A DNA stretch of 64,000 bases from Solidesulfovibrio carbinoliphilus subsp. oakridgensis (GTDB lineage: Bacteria > Desulfobacterota > Desulfovibrionia > Desulfovibrionales > Desulfovibrionaceae), in the NCBI RefSeq assembly GCF_000177215.2, contig NZ_CM001368.1, positions 1,364,001 through 1,428,000 on the forward strand. Reading direction: 5' to 3'. This document shows, in pieces, positions 9,016-16,100 of this stretch. The notes below the pieces were generated by a model. That model saw only the letters and a list, made by a program, of their open reading frames with translations, ran no database searches and had not been told where the DNA came from. How positions within the stretch are numbered: position 1 is the stretch's first letter; every line of letters begins with the position of its first letter. Made by a program: the position numbers and the translations under genes.

Positions 9016-9363
9016 CTAAAAAATCAGCACCGTGAACCCGTCATCCGTGTACCGGGCCATGCCCGGGTGGCCGTGCATATCGTCCAAAAGCGGGAAGCCT
9101 TCGGCCACGGCCGCCTCCTGGGTGCCGAGCTGATGGGAGCAGGCCCGGCAGACGCCGGCAAAGAGCCCAAGCGCCTTGGTCTTTTCGAAAAGCGCGTGCA
9201 GATGGTTGCCGGGCTTGGCCAGTTCGGCCACGAGCCTGGTCGCCTCCCCTTCCAGGATGACCTGGACCTCGTAGCCTTTTTCCCGGAAATCGAGGGCGTT
9301 TAAAAGGACATGCACGAAACAGGACATGTCGCCCCGGAAGGCGAACAGGGCCATTTTTTTCAT
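9016..9363 (-). CDS. DsrE-family small sulfur-relay-type protein
   Basis: A 115-residue DsrE/DsrF-like protein (MKKMALFAFRGD...CFVHVLLNALDF...VILEGEAT). Members are small soluble proteins, some of which carry persulfide sulfur on a conserved cysteine. Candidate cysteines are in GVCRACSHQLG (about residues 68-71), close to the cysteine position used in this family. GAGAGG lies just upstream of the ATG at 9363. It stands 37 nt downstream of the SagB-like gene on the same strand and probably shares its transcript. The specific substrate is unknown; in a sulfate reducer a role in sulfur transfer is plausible but not shown. Confidence 0.75.
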   Translation of the reverse strand: MKKMALFAFRGDMSCFVHVLLNALDFREKGYEVQVILEGEATRLVAELAKPGNHLHALFEKTKALGLFAGVCRACSHQLGTQEAAVAEGFPLLDDMHGHPGMARYTDDGFTVLIF

Positions 9364-9400
9364 TTTCCTCTCCAGCGTGTTGCAGCTCTCCGATAGTGCT

Positions 9401-10144
9401 TCAGACCTTGCCGACCGGCGCGATATAGATCGTGAACTCGACCTCGCCATCAACGCCGAGGAGCGCGTCGGCCGCCTCCTGGTCGTAAGCGGCAATGGCG
9501 CAGGTGCCGGCGCCGATGGCCTGGCAGGCCAGGTACAGGTTCTGGCAGACGTGCCCAGCGTCCAGGGCGATGACTTTGTAGGAGGCCTCGGCGTAGCGCC
9601 ATTCCATGCGTTCGGGGATGGTGGTCCAGAAGAAGGTGGCCGCCGCCTTGGCCGCGAACCGCTGGTCGAAGACGGCCTGGCGGACGCGCCCTTCCAGGTC
9701 GTCCGGCCGGCCCGCCTCGACGAGGGCGTGTTCCAGGGGCAGGTAGCGGTAGAGTCCCGGAGACAGGTCCTTGACGCGGAAGACGGCAAGATAGGTCTCC
9801 AGGGCGTGGCGACAGCCGGCCGAGGGCACGGTGCGGTAGGCGACGGCCGGCGTCGGCGGCTTGCGAAGACCCTGGGTGGCCCACAGCAGGAAGGCCAGTT
9901 CGTCCAGGGTCAGCGCCGTCGTCTCGAAGGCCCGGTGCGACACCCGGGCCGCGATGGCCTGCCTGACCGACACGTCGCCGATGCCGGTCCATTTTTCCGG
10001 CCGGGGCAAGGCCAGCAGGGCCGCCCCCGGCGGATACGGCTTTTGGAGCGGCGGCGCGGCCAGTCCTCGGCTCTGGGCCGTGGTGGAAAAGTCCACCATC
10101 TTGCGAATGCAATCCTTCAAGAAGAACTTCAAGTCATATTGCAT
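9401..10144 (-). CDS. SagB/ThcOx-type nitroreductase-family oxidoreductase
   Basis: A 247-residue flavin-dependent nitroreductase-fold protein of the SagB/ThcOx subgroup. The usual start of the fold is seen in VSVRQAIAARVSHRAF and LAFLLWATQG, followed by RTVPSAGCRHALETYL (FMN contact region) and ALDAGHVCQNLYLACQAIG near the end. SagB-type enzymes often oxidise azolines in peptide natural products, but no cyclodehydratase or precursor gene is nearby. The standalone form is common in anaerobes and its substrate is unknown. GGAGGGAGTAGGGC precedes the ATG. It lies downstream of korB with 129 bp containing a repeat between them. Confidence 0.82.
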   Translation of the reverse strand: MQYDLKFFLKDCIRKMVDFSTTAQSRGLAAPPLQKPYPPGAALLALPRPEKWTGIGDVSVRQAIAARVSHRAFETTALTLDELAFLLWATQGLRKPPTPAVAYRTVPSAGCRHALETYLAVFRVKDLSPGLYRYLPLEHALVEAGRPDDLEGRVRQAVFDQRFAAKAAATFFWTTIPERMEWRYAEASYKVIALDAGHVCQNLYLACQAIGAGTCAIAAYDQEAADALLGVDGEVEFTIYIAPVGKV

Positions 10145-10215
10145 GCCCTACTCCCTCCGAAAGCTTTCCCCACACACCTCGCCCGTCCCCGACCCCGCTT
10201 CCCTATCCTCCGCCC

Positions 10216-10260
10216 AGGGGGTCCGGGGGGATGATCCCCCCCGGCCGCCGGAGGCATCTT
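10216..10260 (-). repeat. Stop-proximal palindromic repeat, copy C
   Basis: On the minus strand it begins 13 nt after the korB stop with AAGATGCCTCCGGCGGCC, then GGGGGGATCATCCCCCC and GGACCCCCT. Near the consensus form. Confidence 0.85.
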
Positions 10261-10273
10261 CCCTCTTTTCCCC

Positions 10274-11113
10274 CTATGCATACCCTTCCAAAATACCGGC
10301 CAACACGCCCATGTCCGGCTCGCGGGCGGCGAGCGGACCGGCCGGCACCGGCCCGAACGGCGGGCGGTCGTTTTTCCAGAGGACGCCGAGCGGAATCTTG
10401 TCCCCGAATTCCAGGGCCCGCTCCAGGGCGGCCACGCGGTCGGTCGGGTCGTGGCCGTCGCCAAGCTTGTAGCATCGCTCCTTGTACCACGGAAAGGTGT
10501 TGACCTTGTTGAAGGACACGCAGGGCTGGAGCACGTCGATCAGGGAGAAGCCGGGGTGGCGCACGCCCTGGACGATCAGGTCGGCCAGATGGTCGATCTC
10601 GCCGGCAAAGCCCCGGGCCACGAACCCGGCTCCCATGGTCACGGCCACGGCCATGGGGTTGAAGGGCTCCGACGGCGCGCCGTGGGGCTGGGTCTTGGTC
10701 TTCTGCCCTTGCATGGTGGTGGGGCTGGCCTGGCCCTTGGTCAGGCCATAAACCTGATTGTCGTGGACGATATAGGTGATGTCGATGTTGCGGCGGATGG
10801 CGGCCAGGAAGTGGTTGCCGCCCTCGCCGTAGGAGCAGCCGTCGCCGGATTCGGCGAACACGGTCAGGTCCGGATTGGCCAGCTTGATGCCGGTTGCGGC
10901 CGGCAGCGACCGGCCGTGCAGGCCGTTTAGGACGTTGGCCCGGATGTAGTGCGGGGCCTTGGCCGCCTGGCCGATGCCCGAGGAAAAGACCACCTTGTGC
11001 GGCGGCAGGTCGAGGGCGACCAGGGCCTGGACCACGGCCTTGCGGATGGGAAAGTTGCCGCAGCCGGGGCACCAGGCGGTTTCGAACTCACCGTAGTCGT
11101 TGGGGGTCACCAT
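10274..11113 (-). CDS. korB: 2-oxoacid:ferredoxin oxidoreductase, beta subunit
   Basis: A 279-residue TPP-binding beta subunit that, with KorA, oxidatively decarboxylates a 2-oxoacid (2-oxoglutarate, pyruvate or another) to the acyl-CoA, reducing ferredoxin. The iron-sulfur/TPP signature WCPGCGN is at about 14-20, FAESGDGCSYGEGGNHF carries the Mg-TPP motif, and NQVYGLTKGQASPTT follows. A further cysteine in VLQPCVSFN probably completes the cluster ligands. GGAGAACGCC precedes the ATG, 9 nt after the korA stop, so the two are cotranscribed. Substrate cannot be fixed from sequence; kor is used in the broad sense. Confidence 0.92.
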   Translation of the reverse strand: MVTPNDYGEFETAWCPGCGNFPIRKAVVQALVALDLPPHKVVFSSGIGQAAKAPHYIRANVLNGLHGRSLPAATGIKLANPDLTVFAESGDGCSYGEGGNHFLAAIRRNIDITYIVHDNQVYGLTKGQASPTTMQGQKTKTQPHGAPSEPFNPMAVAVTMGAGFVARGFAGEIDHLADLIVQGVRHPGFSLIDVLQPCVSFNKVNTFPWYKERCYKLGDGHDPTDRVAALERALEFGDKIPLGVLWKNDRPPFGPVPAGPLAAREPDMGVLAGILEGYA

Positions 11114-11122
11114 GGCGTTCTC

Positions 11123-12802
11123 CTACAGCCGTTCGAGGATGAAGGCCGCCGTGAAGGGCAGCCCGTCGTAGCGCCGGATGTGATGGTCGAAAACGTGGCC
11201 CGTGCCCTGGCGGATGCGCCCGGCCAGCTGGCCCGCGAAGTTGCCTTCGACCATGACCGTGCGGCCGGCCTGGGCGAAAAAGGGCAGAAACGTGTCCGGC
11301 GCCAGGGGAAAAACCTGGGAGAAGTGGAGCACGGCCGTTTTTTCGCCCCGGGCCGCCAGGCTGTCCGCCGCTTCCCGGGCCGCGCCCAGGGTCGAGCCCC
11401 AGCAGACGAGGAGCGTCGCGCCCTCGGCCTCGCCGTAGAGGTCGGGCGGCAGTACGGCTGCGGTCAGGCCGGCCAGTTTGCGCATCCGCTTGTCCTGCAT
11501 GGCCACCCGCACGGACAGGTCCTCGGTGATGTGGCCGTCGGGCGTGTGCTCGTCGCTGTCGAGGACGACCGTCGCCTCGGTGAAGCCCGGCAAGAGGCGC
11601 GGCGAGACGCCGGAATCGGTGACGGCGTAGCGCTCGTACCCGGCCGGGTCGTCCACGGCCGTCAGCGGCCGGGCCACGGCCGGCAGGCCGGACAAGTCGA
11701 AGGGCCCCACGTCGCGGTAGGAATCGGCCAGGAACTGGTCGGTGAGGATAAAGGCCGGCGATTGGAACCGCTCGGCCGTGTCCACGGCCCGGTGGGCCAG
11801 GTGGAAGCACTGCTCCAGGCTGCCGGGGGCAAAGACGGCGCGCGGGAATTCCCCGTGCCCGGCGTAGACGACCAGATCGAGGTCGGCCTGTTCGGTGCGG
11901 GTGGGCAGGCCGGTGGCCGGGCCGGGGCGCTGGGCCACCACCAGGGTGACCGGCGTTTCGAGCATGCCGGCCAGGCTCGTGCCCTCGCACATAAGCGCAA
12001 AGCCGCCGCCGGCCGTCGAAACCATGGACCGGGCTCCGGCATAGGACGCGCCGATGGCCATGAGGATGGCCGCAATCTCGTCCTCGGCCTGCTCGGCCAC
12101 CAGCCCCATGGCATCGGCGTGGTCGATCAGCGTCTGGATGACCGAAGTGCCGGGCGTCATGGGGTAAAACGAGCAGAAATTGACGCCTGCGGCCAGTCCG
12201 CCAAGGGCGATGGCGTCGTTGCCGTGCATGACCAGCCGCTTCTCCCGGCGCGCGGCCGGCGGCAGGCAGGCGAACGGCGCCTTCTGGGCCGCGGTCCAGT
12301 CCAGGGCCGCCTTGAAAACCGCGATGTTGGCCGCAACGACCTCGTCGCCTTTCCTGGTGAATTTTTCGGTGATCAGATCGGTCACGAACGACGGATCCAG
12401 ACACAGGAGGGAGCTTAAGACGCCAAGCGCGGCCGTGTTTTCGTACAGCGGCTTGGGACAAAGCTCCTGGTAGGGGATGGCGAGGCCCGGCAGGCCGGCG
12501 AGGCCGGTGCGGGCGTCGGCCAAAACGAGCCCCCTGCCCGTCAGCCGGTCTTGGTGGCGCGGCACGGTGTCGGCGGACAGGGCCACGAGCAGGTCGATGG
12601 CCTCGATGGGGGCCTCGGGAACGCTGTTGCCGGTGCGGATGGCGAAGGTGTTATGCCCGCCCCGGATGCGGGACTGGTAGTCCTGGGTGACCACCACGCC
12701 GTAGCCGGCCCGGACGAGTCCCCGGGCCAGGAATTCGCCGATGGTGGCCAGCCCCTGGCCGGCTTCGCCGCCGATGACGATATTACTGGTTGTTTCGGCC
12801 AT
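11123..12802 (-). CDS. korA: 2-oxoacid:ferredoxin oxidoreductase, fused gamma-alpha subunit
   Basis: A 559-residue fusion. The N-terminal gamma domain (about 1-190) starts NIVIGGEAGQGLATIGEFLARGL; the alpha domain (from about 200) contains the hallmark FYPMTPGTSVIQTL and AILMAIGASYAGARSMVSTAGGGF, with a C-terminal alpha-II-like domain (LLVCWGSTLGAAREA). It pairs with KorB. I chose the ATG at 12802-12800, which has AAGGAG 9 nt upstream; an ATG 30 nt further upstream has no such site. No ferredoxin-like delta subunit is present nearby, as usual for the two-gene KorAB type. Confidence 0.92.
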   Translation of the reverse strand: MAETTSNIVIGGEAGQGLATIGEFLARGLVRAGYGVVVTQDYQSRIRGGHNTFAIRTGNSVPEAPIEAIDLLVALSADTVPRHQDRLTGRGLVLADARTGLAGLPGLAIPYQELCPKPLYENTAALGVLSSLLCLDPSFVTDLITEKFTRKGDEVVAANIAVFKAALDWTAAQKAPFACLPPAARREKRLVMHGNDAIALGGLAAGVNFCSFYPMTPGTSVIQTLIDHADAMGLVAEQAEDEIAAILMAIGASYAGARSMVSTAGGGFALMCEGTSLAGMLETPVTLVVAQRPGPATGLPTRTEQADLDLVVYAGHGEFPRAVFAPGSLEQCFHLAHRAVDTAERFQSPAFILTDQFLADSYRDVGPFDLSGLPAVARPLTAVDDPAGYERYAVTDSGVSPRLLPGFTEATVVLDSDEHTPDGHITEDLSVRVAMQDKRMRKLAGLTAAVLPPDLYGEAEGATLLVCWGSTLGAAREAADSLAARGEKTAVLHFSQVFPLAPDTFLPFFAQAGRTVMVEGNFAGQLAGRIRQGTGHVFDHHIRRYDGLPFTAAFILERL

Positions 12803-12823
12803 GCGCTGCCGCTCCTTGGCGGC

Positions 12824-12860
12824 AAAAAGCAAGGCCGCCCACGACGGGCGGGGCGGCCTT
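12824..12860 (-). terminator. Intrinsic terminator of the dfx-ferritin unit
   Basis: Perfect 10-bp arms AAGGCCGCCC (12831-12840) and GGGCGGCCTT (12851-12860), followed on the minus strand by five Ts (12828-12824). It lies after the ferritin stop and before the korA start, separating the two units. Confidence 0.7.
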
Positions 12861-12892
12861 GCGAGGGTCTGCGAGGTTGTTGCCGGTGCGGG

Positions 12893-13405
12893 CTAGGCCC
12901 CCGTGGTCGGCGGGACGAAGACCCGGGCGGCCAGGTCCTTGTCGAGCATGAACGCCCCGCCCGGGGTCTGGTCCACGAGCTTGAGCTTGGAGATGACGTC
13001 GGCCACGCTCGCCTCCTCCTCCACCTGCTCGTCGATGAACCACTTGAGGAACGAAGCCGTGCCGTGGTCTTTTTCTTCCAAGGCCAGGTCCATCAGCTTA
13101 TAGATGCGGGCCGTGACGCCTTGTTCGTGGGAAAGCGCCTCTTCGAACACGGCCAGCGGCGAGGCCCAGTCGTGGGGCGGAGCCTCGATGGCCTGGAGAA
13201 TGACCCGGCCTCCCCGCTCGACGATGTAGTTATAGAACTTCTGGGCGTGGAATTTCTCCTCCTGGTCCTGGACATGCATCCAGTTGGCGAATCCCATCAG
13301 TCCCTTGTCCTCGAAATAGGTGGCCATGGACACGTACAGGTAGGCGGAATAGAGTTCCCAGTGCACCTGGTCGTTGATGGCCTTTTCCATGGTCTTCGAG
13401 AGCAC
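12893..13405 (-). CDS. ftn: Ferritin (non-haem, FtnA type)
   Basis: A 170-residue four-helix ferritin that oxidises and stores iron. Ferroxidase ligands are seen in VHWELYSAYLYVSMATYFE, GFANWMHVQDQEEKFHAQKF (Glu and His of the EExxH-type helix) and FLKWFIDEQVEEEASV. It has the C-terminal extension expected for FtnA rather than bacterioferritin. It starts 3 nt after the desulfoferrodoxin stop, so both are made from one transcript. That joins iron sequestration to superoxide removal, a typical oxygen-defence pairing in anaerobes. Confidence 0.94.
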   Translation of the reverse strand: MLSKTMEKAINDQVHWELYSAYLYVSMATYFEDKGLMGFANWMHVQDQEEKFHAQKFYNYIVERGGRVILQAIEAPPHDWASPLAVFEEALSHEQGVTARIYKLMDLALEEKDHGTASFLKWFIDEQVEEEASVADVISKLKLVDQTPGGAFMLDKDLAARVFVPPTTGA

Positions 13406-13408
13406 GGG

Positions 13409-13786
13409 TTAGTCCTTTTTCCACAAGCCGTGGATGTTGCAGTATTCGCGCGCCGTGACCGAGGCGGCCTCGACGCAGAACGTCGCTTCAGGAGCCTGGC
13501 CGGGTTTCAGGAAGGCGCGGTAGGTTTTGCCGTCCGCGATCAGCTCGATCCACTCGATGTAGTGCTTCTCTTCCATGGGATGGGGGGCCGAGCCGACCTT
13601 GACCAGATAGCCCTTGTCGGTCTTCTCGATCACGGGGACGTGCTTTTCCTTGGCCCCGTCGCTGGTGTTCTCGGTCATGAGCTTCATGTTCTGGCCGCAG
13701 CAGACAAGGTCGCCGTCGCCGGCATGGAGGACTTCGACGATATTGCCGCACACTTCGCACTTGTAGATTTCCAGCTGTTTCGCCAT
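13409..13786 (-). CDS. dfx: Desulfoferrodoxin (two-iron superoxide reductase)
   Basis: A 125-residue superoxide reductase converting superoxide to hydrogen peroxide without making oxygen. Centre I (desulforedoxin-like FeS4) cysteines are visible in YKCEVCGN and [10 protein letters not shown]. Centre II ligands appear as [19 protein letters not shown] and the C-terminal YCNIHGLW (Cys and His). Both centres are complete, so this is the 2Fe class. The ATG at 13786 has AAGGAG upstream, and length fits exactly. First gene of the dfx-ftn unit. Confidence 0.97.
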   Translation of the reverse strand: MAKQLEIYKCEVCGNIVEVLHAGDGDLVCCGQNMKLMTENTSDGAKEKHVPVIEKTDKGYLVKVGSAPHPMEEKHYIEWIELIADGKTYRAFLKPGQAPEATFCVEAASVTAREYCNIHGLWKKD

Positions 13787-13882
13787 GAGTCGTTCTCCTT
13801 GTAAAGCCCCGATGGTCCGTTGGTTCGTGAGCACTGCCGGGGCGGGTCCGGCCCACACGGGACATGCGATATCTTCTCCACA

Positions 13883-13911
13883 CATAAAGCATTTCCGGGC
13901 CCCTTGCGCAA
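13883..13911 (-). promoter_or_regulatory. Candidate promoter of dfx-ftn
   Basis: On the minus strand TTGCGC (13911-13906), a 17-nt spacer ending in TGC (extended -10) and TTTATG (13888-13883). About 97 nt upstream of the dfx ATG. By-eye match only; no PerR or other operator could be assigned. Confidence 0.35.
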
Positions 13912-14008
13912 CCCCCGCGTCCGGGACAAAGCGGCAGCAGAGGTAAAGATATCGCCAAACCGGCCGATGACGTGGGACAGGAAGCCCAAACGGGCCCAGG
14001 GGGAAACG

Positions 14009-14506
14009 ATGGAACATTGGCGAAAATCCGCAGCCGTGGCCGCACTGGCCGCCTTGTTGGGGATGGGGGGTCCGGTCTGGCCGCACACGGCCGAAGCCGG
14101 GCAGCCGGCCCCCCTGCCGACCCAGATCCCCATCCGCGACATCAGCGCCCCGCCGACGCCGTCCACGCCGGCGAAAGTCTTTGCGCCAAAGCCGGCCCAC
14201 CGGCCCCACAAGCGGAAAAAACCGGCCCGCCGTCCTGTCAGGCATCCGGTCCCGCGCCCGGCGCCGGAGCAAAAGGCCGCCCGGCCGACTGGCAATCCGG
14301 CCACGCCGAAACTCGAACAGCGGTTCGAAGCGCCCACGGAATCCATTTTCCCCCTGGGGCCGGAGCCGGCCCCGGCCGCCGCTCCGGCCCCGGGCGGCAA
14401 ACCCGGTCCCGTGGAATTCCCGCCGGAACCGGCCCCGGCCCCGAAACCCGCCCCCAATCCGGCCCCGGCCGCCGCCCCGGGCACCGCTCCGGGCCCGGCC
14501 CAATAA
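14009..14506 (+). CDS. Proline-rich exported protein, unknown function
   Basis: A 165-residue protein with a signal peptide ([20 protein letters not shown]) and a low-complexity mature region of Pro, Ala, Lys and Arg: a basic stretch ([19 protein letters not shown]) then alternating PAP/PEPAP units to the end. Such regions span the periplasm in TonB-like proteins, but no second hydrophobic segment or TonB C-terminal domain is present. GGGGGAAACG precedes the ATG. It ends 16 nt before the FlgO-like gene, so the two are probably cotranscribed. No family was recognised. Confidence 0.6.
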   Translation: MEHWRKSAAVAALAALLGMGGPVWPHTAEAGQPAPLPTQIPIRDISAPPTPSTPAKVFAPKPAHRPHKRKKPARRPVRHPVPRPAPEQKAARPTGNPATPKLEQRFEAPTESIFPLGPEPAPAAAPAPGGKPGPVEFPPEPAPAPKPAPNPAPAAAPGTAPGPAQ

Positions 14507-14522
14507 CGTGAGGAGACCGGCC

Positions 14523-15182
14523 ATGAATCCCTCTGTCCTTCGCTGCCTGCCGCTGACGTTCCTGGTGGCCTTTGCGCCGCTTCTGATGGGCGCGCTGTGC
14601 GGTTCCGGCACCCCGCCCCCGCCGCCCCAGTACCCGGACGTGGCCATGGCCATGGCCGCCGACCTCGACCGCCAGCTCGGCCCGCGCCTCGGCATGGGCT
14701 CCCCGGGCAACAGCCGGGGGCTTTACTGGGTGGTGGTCACCACCCCGGCGGAACTCTCCGCCCTGGACCGGGCCTCGCCCCTGGCCCGGCTCTTCGGCCA
14801 GGAGTTGTCCTCCGCCCTGGTGGCCATGGGCTACAACGTCCAGGAGATACGCAAGGCCAGCGACATCATTTTCAGCCGCGGCCAGGGCGAATTCACGCTC
14901 ACCCGCGACACCCGGGCCCTGGCCGCCTCCCGGGCCACGGCCACCCTTGTCGTGGCCGGCACCTACATCGTCACCCCGGGCGGCGTCCGGTTCAACATCG
15001 AGGTGATGGACGCCCGAAACAACAACATCGTGGCCATGACGAGCCGCACCCTGCCCATGGACGCCACCGTCGGAGCGCTGGCCGGCGGCGGAGCGGCCTA
15101 CGTCTCCCCCACCGTGGCCACCACCGATCCCGCGACGTTTGCCCGCGAAATGATGCCCTACTCCATGGCCCGCCACTGGTAG
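14523..15182 (+). CDS. FlgO-like outer-membrane lipoprotein-type protein
   Basis: A 219-residue exported protein: signal peptide [26 protein letters not shown], with a Cys that could be lipidated. It has the FlgO-domain pattern: a dispersed N-terminal region ([15 protein letters not shown]), [47 protein letters not shown] and [23 protein letters not shown]. In Vibrio, FlgO is an outer-membrane protein linked to flagellar stability; members also occur away from flagellar genes, as here. GAGGAG lies upstream of the ATG. Confidence 0.65.
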   Translation: MNPSVLRCLPLTFLVAFAPLLMGALCGSGTPPPPPQYPDVAMAMAADLDRQLGPRLGMGSPGNSRGLYWVVVTTPAELSALDRASPLARLFGQELSSALVAMGYNVQEIRKASDIIFSRGQGEFTLTRDTRALAASRATATLVVAGTYIVTPGGVRFNIEVMDARNNNIVAMTSRTLPMDATVGALAGGGAAYVSPTVATTDPATFAREMMPYSMARHW

Positions 15183-15311
15183 GGCCGGGCCGGCGCCCCC
15201 CGGGACGGTCCGATCCCGGGGGCCCGGGCGGTCGGGACGCGAAGCCGCCTTGCCAGGACCATCGCCATCCCCTATGATTCCCCGGACGTATCGGGAAAAG
15301 AGGATGGCAGC

Positions 15312-16100
15312 ATGACCGACTCCCGCCATGTCCTTGTCGTCGAGGACAGCCGCGTCCAGGCCAAGATCATCAGCCAACACATCGGGCAGGCCACGCCCTT
15401 TCCGACCATCGTGGCCCACAGCCTGGCCGAGGCCATGGAAGCCATGACGACCAAGCGGAAAGGGATCTTCGTGGCCATTCTCGACCGCAACCTGCCCGAC
15501 GACCCGGAAGGGCGCATCGTTTCCATCGCCAAATCCCTGCAAATACCGACCGTGGTCATGACGGCCACCTTCAACGAGGAGGTCCGCCAGCAGCTCCTCG
15601 ATGACAATGTGGTGGATTATTTCCTGAAAAGCCTGTCGGAGATGACGGCCATGGAGCGGCTGATCGAACGGCTTTACAAGAACCAGTTCGTGACGGCCCT
15701 GGTCGCCGACGACTCCAAGCTCTTCCGGCTGCACATGACCTCGCTTTTAAAAAACCTGAACGTCAAGGCGCTGACCGCCGAAGACGGCCGCGAAGCCCTC
15801 GAGGTCCTCGGGCAAAACCCGGATATCAGCCTGGTCATCACCGACTACAACATGCCAAACCTCGACGGTTTCGCCCTGGTGGAGGAGATCCGGGCCACCC
15901 ACCCCAAGGACAAGCTGGCCATCATCGGCGTGTCGGCCGAGGGCGGGGCCCAGACCGTCAAATTCCTCAAGGTCGGGGCCAACGATTTCCTGGTCAAGCC
16001 CGTCCAGGTCGAGGAATTCACCTGCCGGGTCAACCAGCAGCTCGACATGCTGGAAATCCTGGCCGGCTTCAGGGAATGCCGGGACAAGGCCGGATACTGA
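15312..16100 (+). CDS. Response regulator with two tandem receiver domains
   Basis: A 262-residue protein made only of two REC domains. REC1 (about 5-125) has VLVVEDSRVQ, phospho-acceptor Asp in ILDRNLPDD and Lys in YFLKSLS. REC2 (about 137-255) has LVADDSKLFR, Asp in VITDYNMPNLDG and Lys in FLVKPVQ. No output domain follows; related tandem-REC proteins often carry GGDEF or a kinase domain, so this one probably signals through protein contacts. No histidine kinase is adjacent. The 3' end overlaps the PBP1C start by 25 nt. Confidence 0.88.
   Translation: MTDSRHVLVVEDSRVQAKIISQHIGQATPFPTIVAHSLAEAMEAMTTKRKGIFVAILDRNLPDDPEGRIVSIAKSLQIPTVVMTATFNEEVRQQLLDDNVVDYFLKSLSEMTAMERLIERLYKNQFVTALVADDSKLFRLHMTSLLKNLNVKALTAEDGREALEVLGQNPDISLVITDYNMPNLDGFALVEEIRATHPKDKLAIIGVSAEGGAQTVKFLKVGANDFLVKPVQVEEFTCRVNQQLDMLEILAGFRECRDKAGY

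Noticed and set aside
9401-10144. The SagB-like protein as part of a thiazole/oxazole-modified peptide cluster
   Set aside because: No cyclodehydratase, precursor peptide or exporter lies nearby; standalone SagB-type proteins are common.
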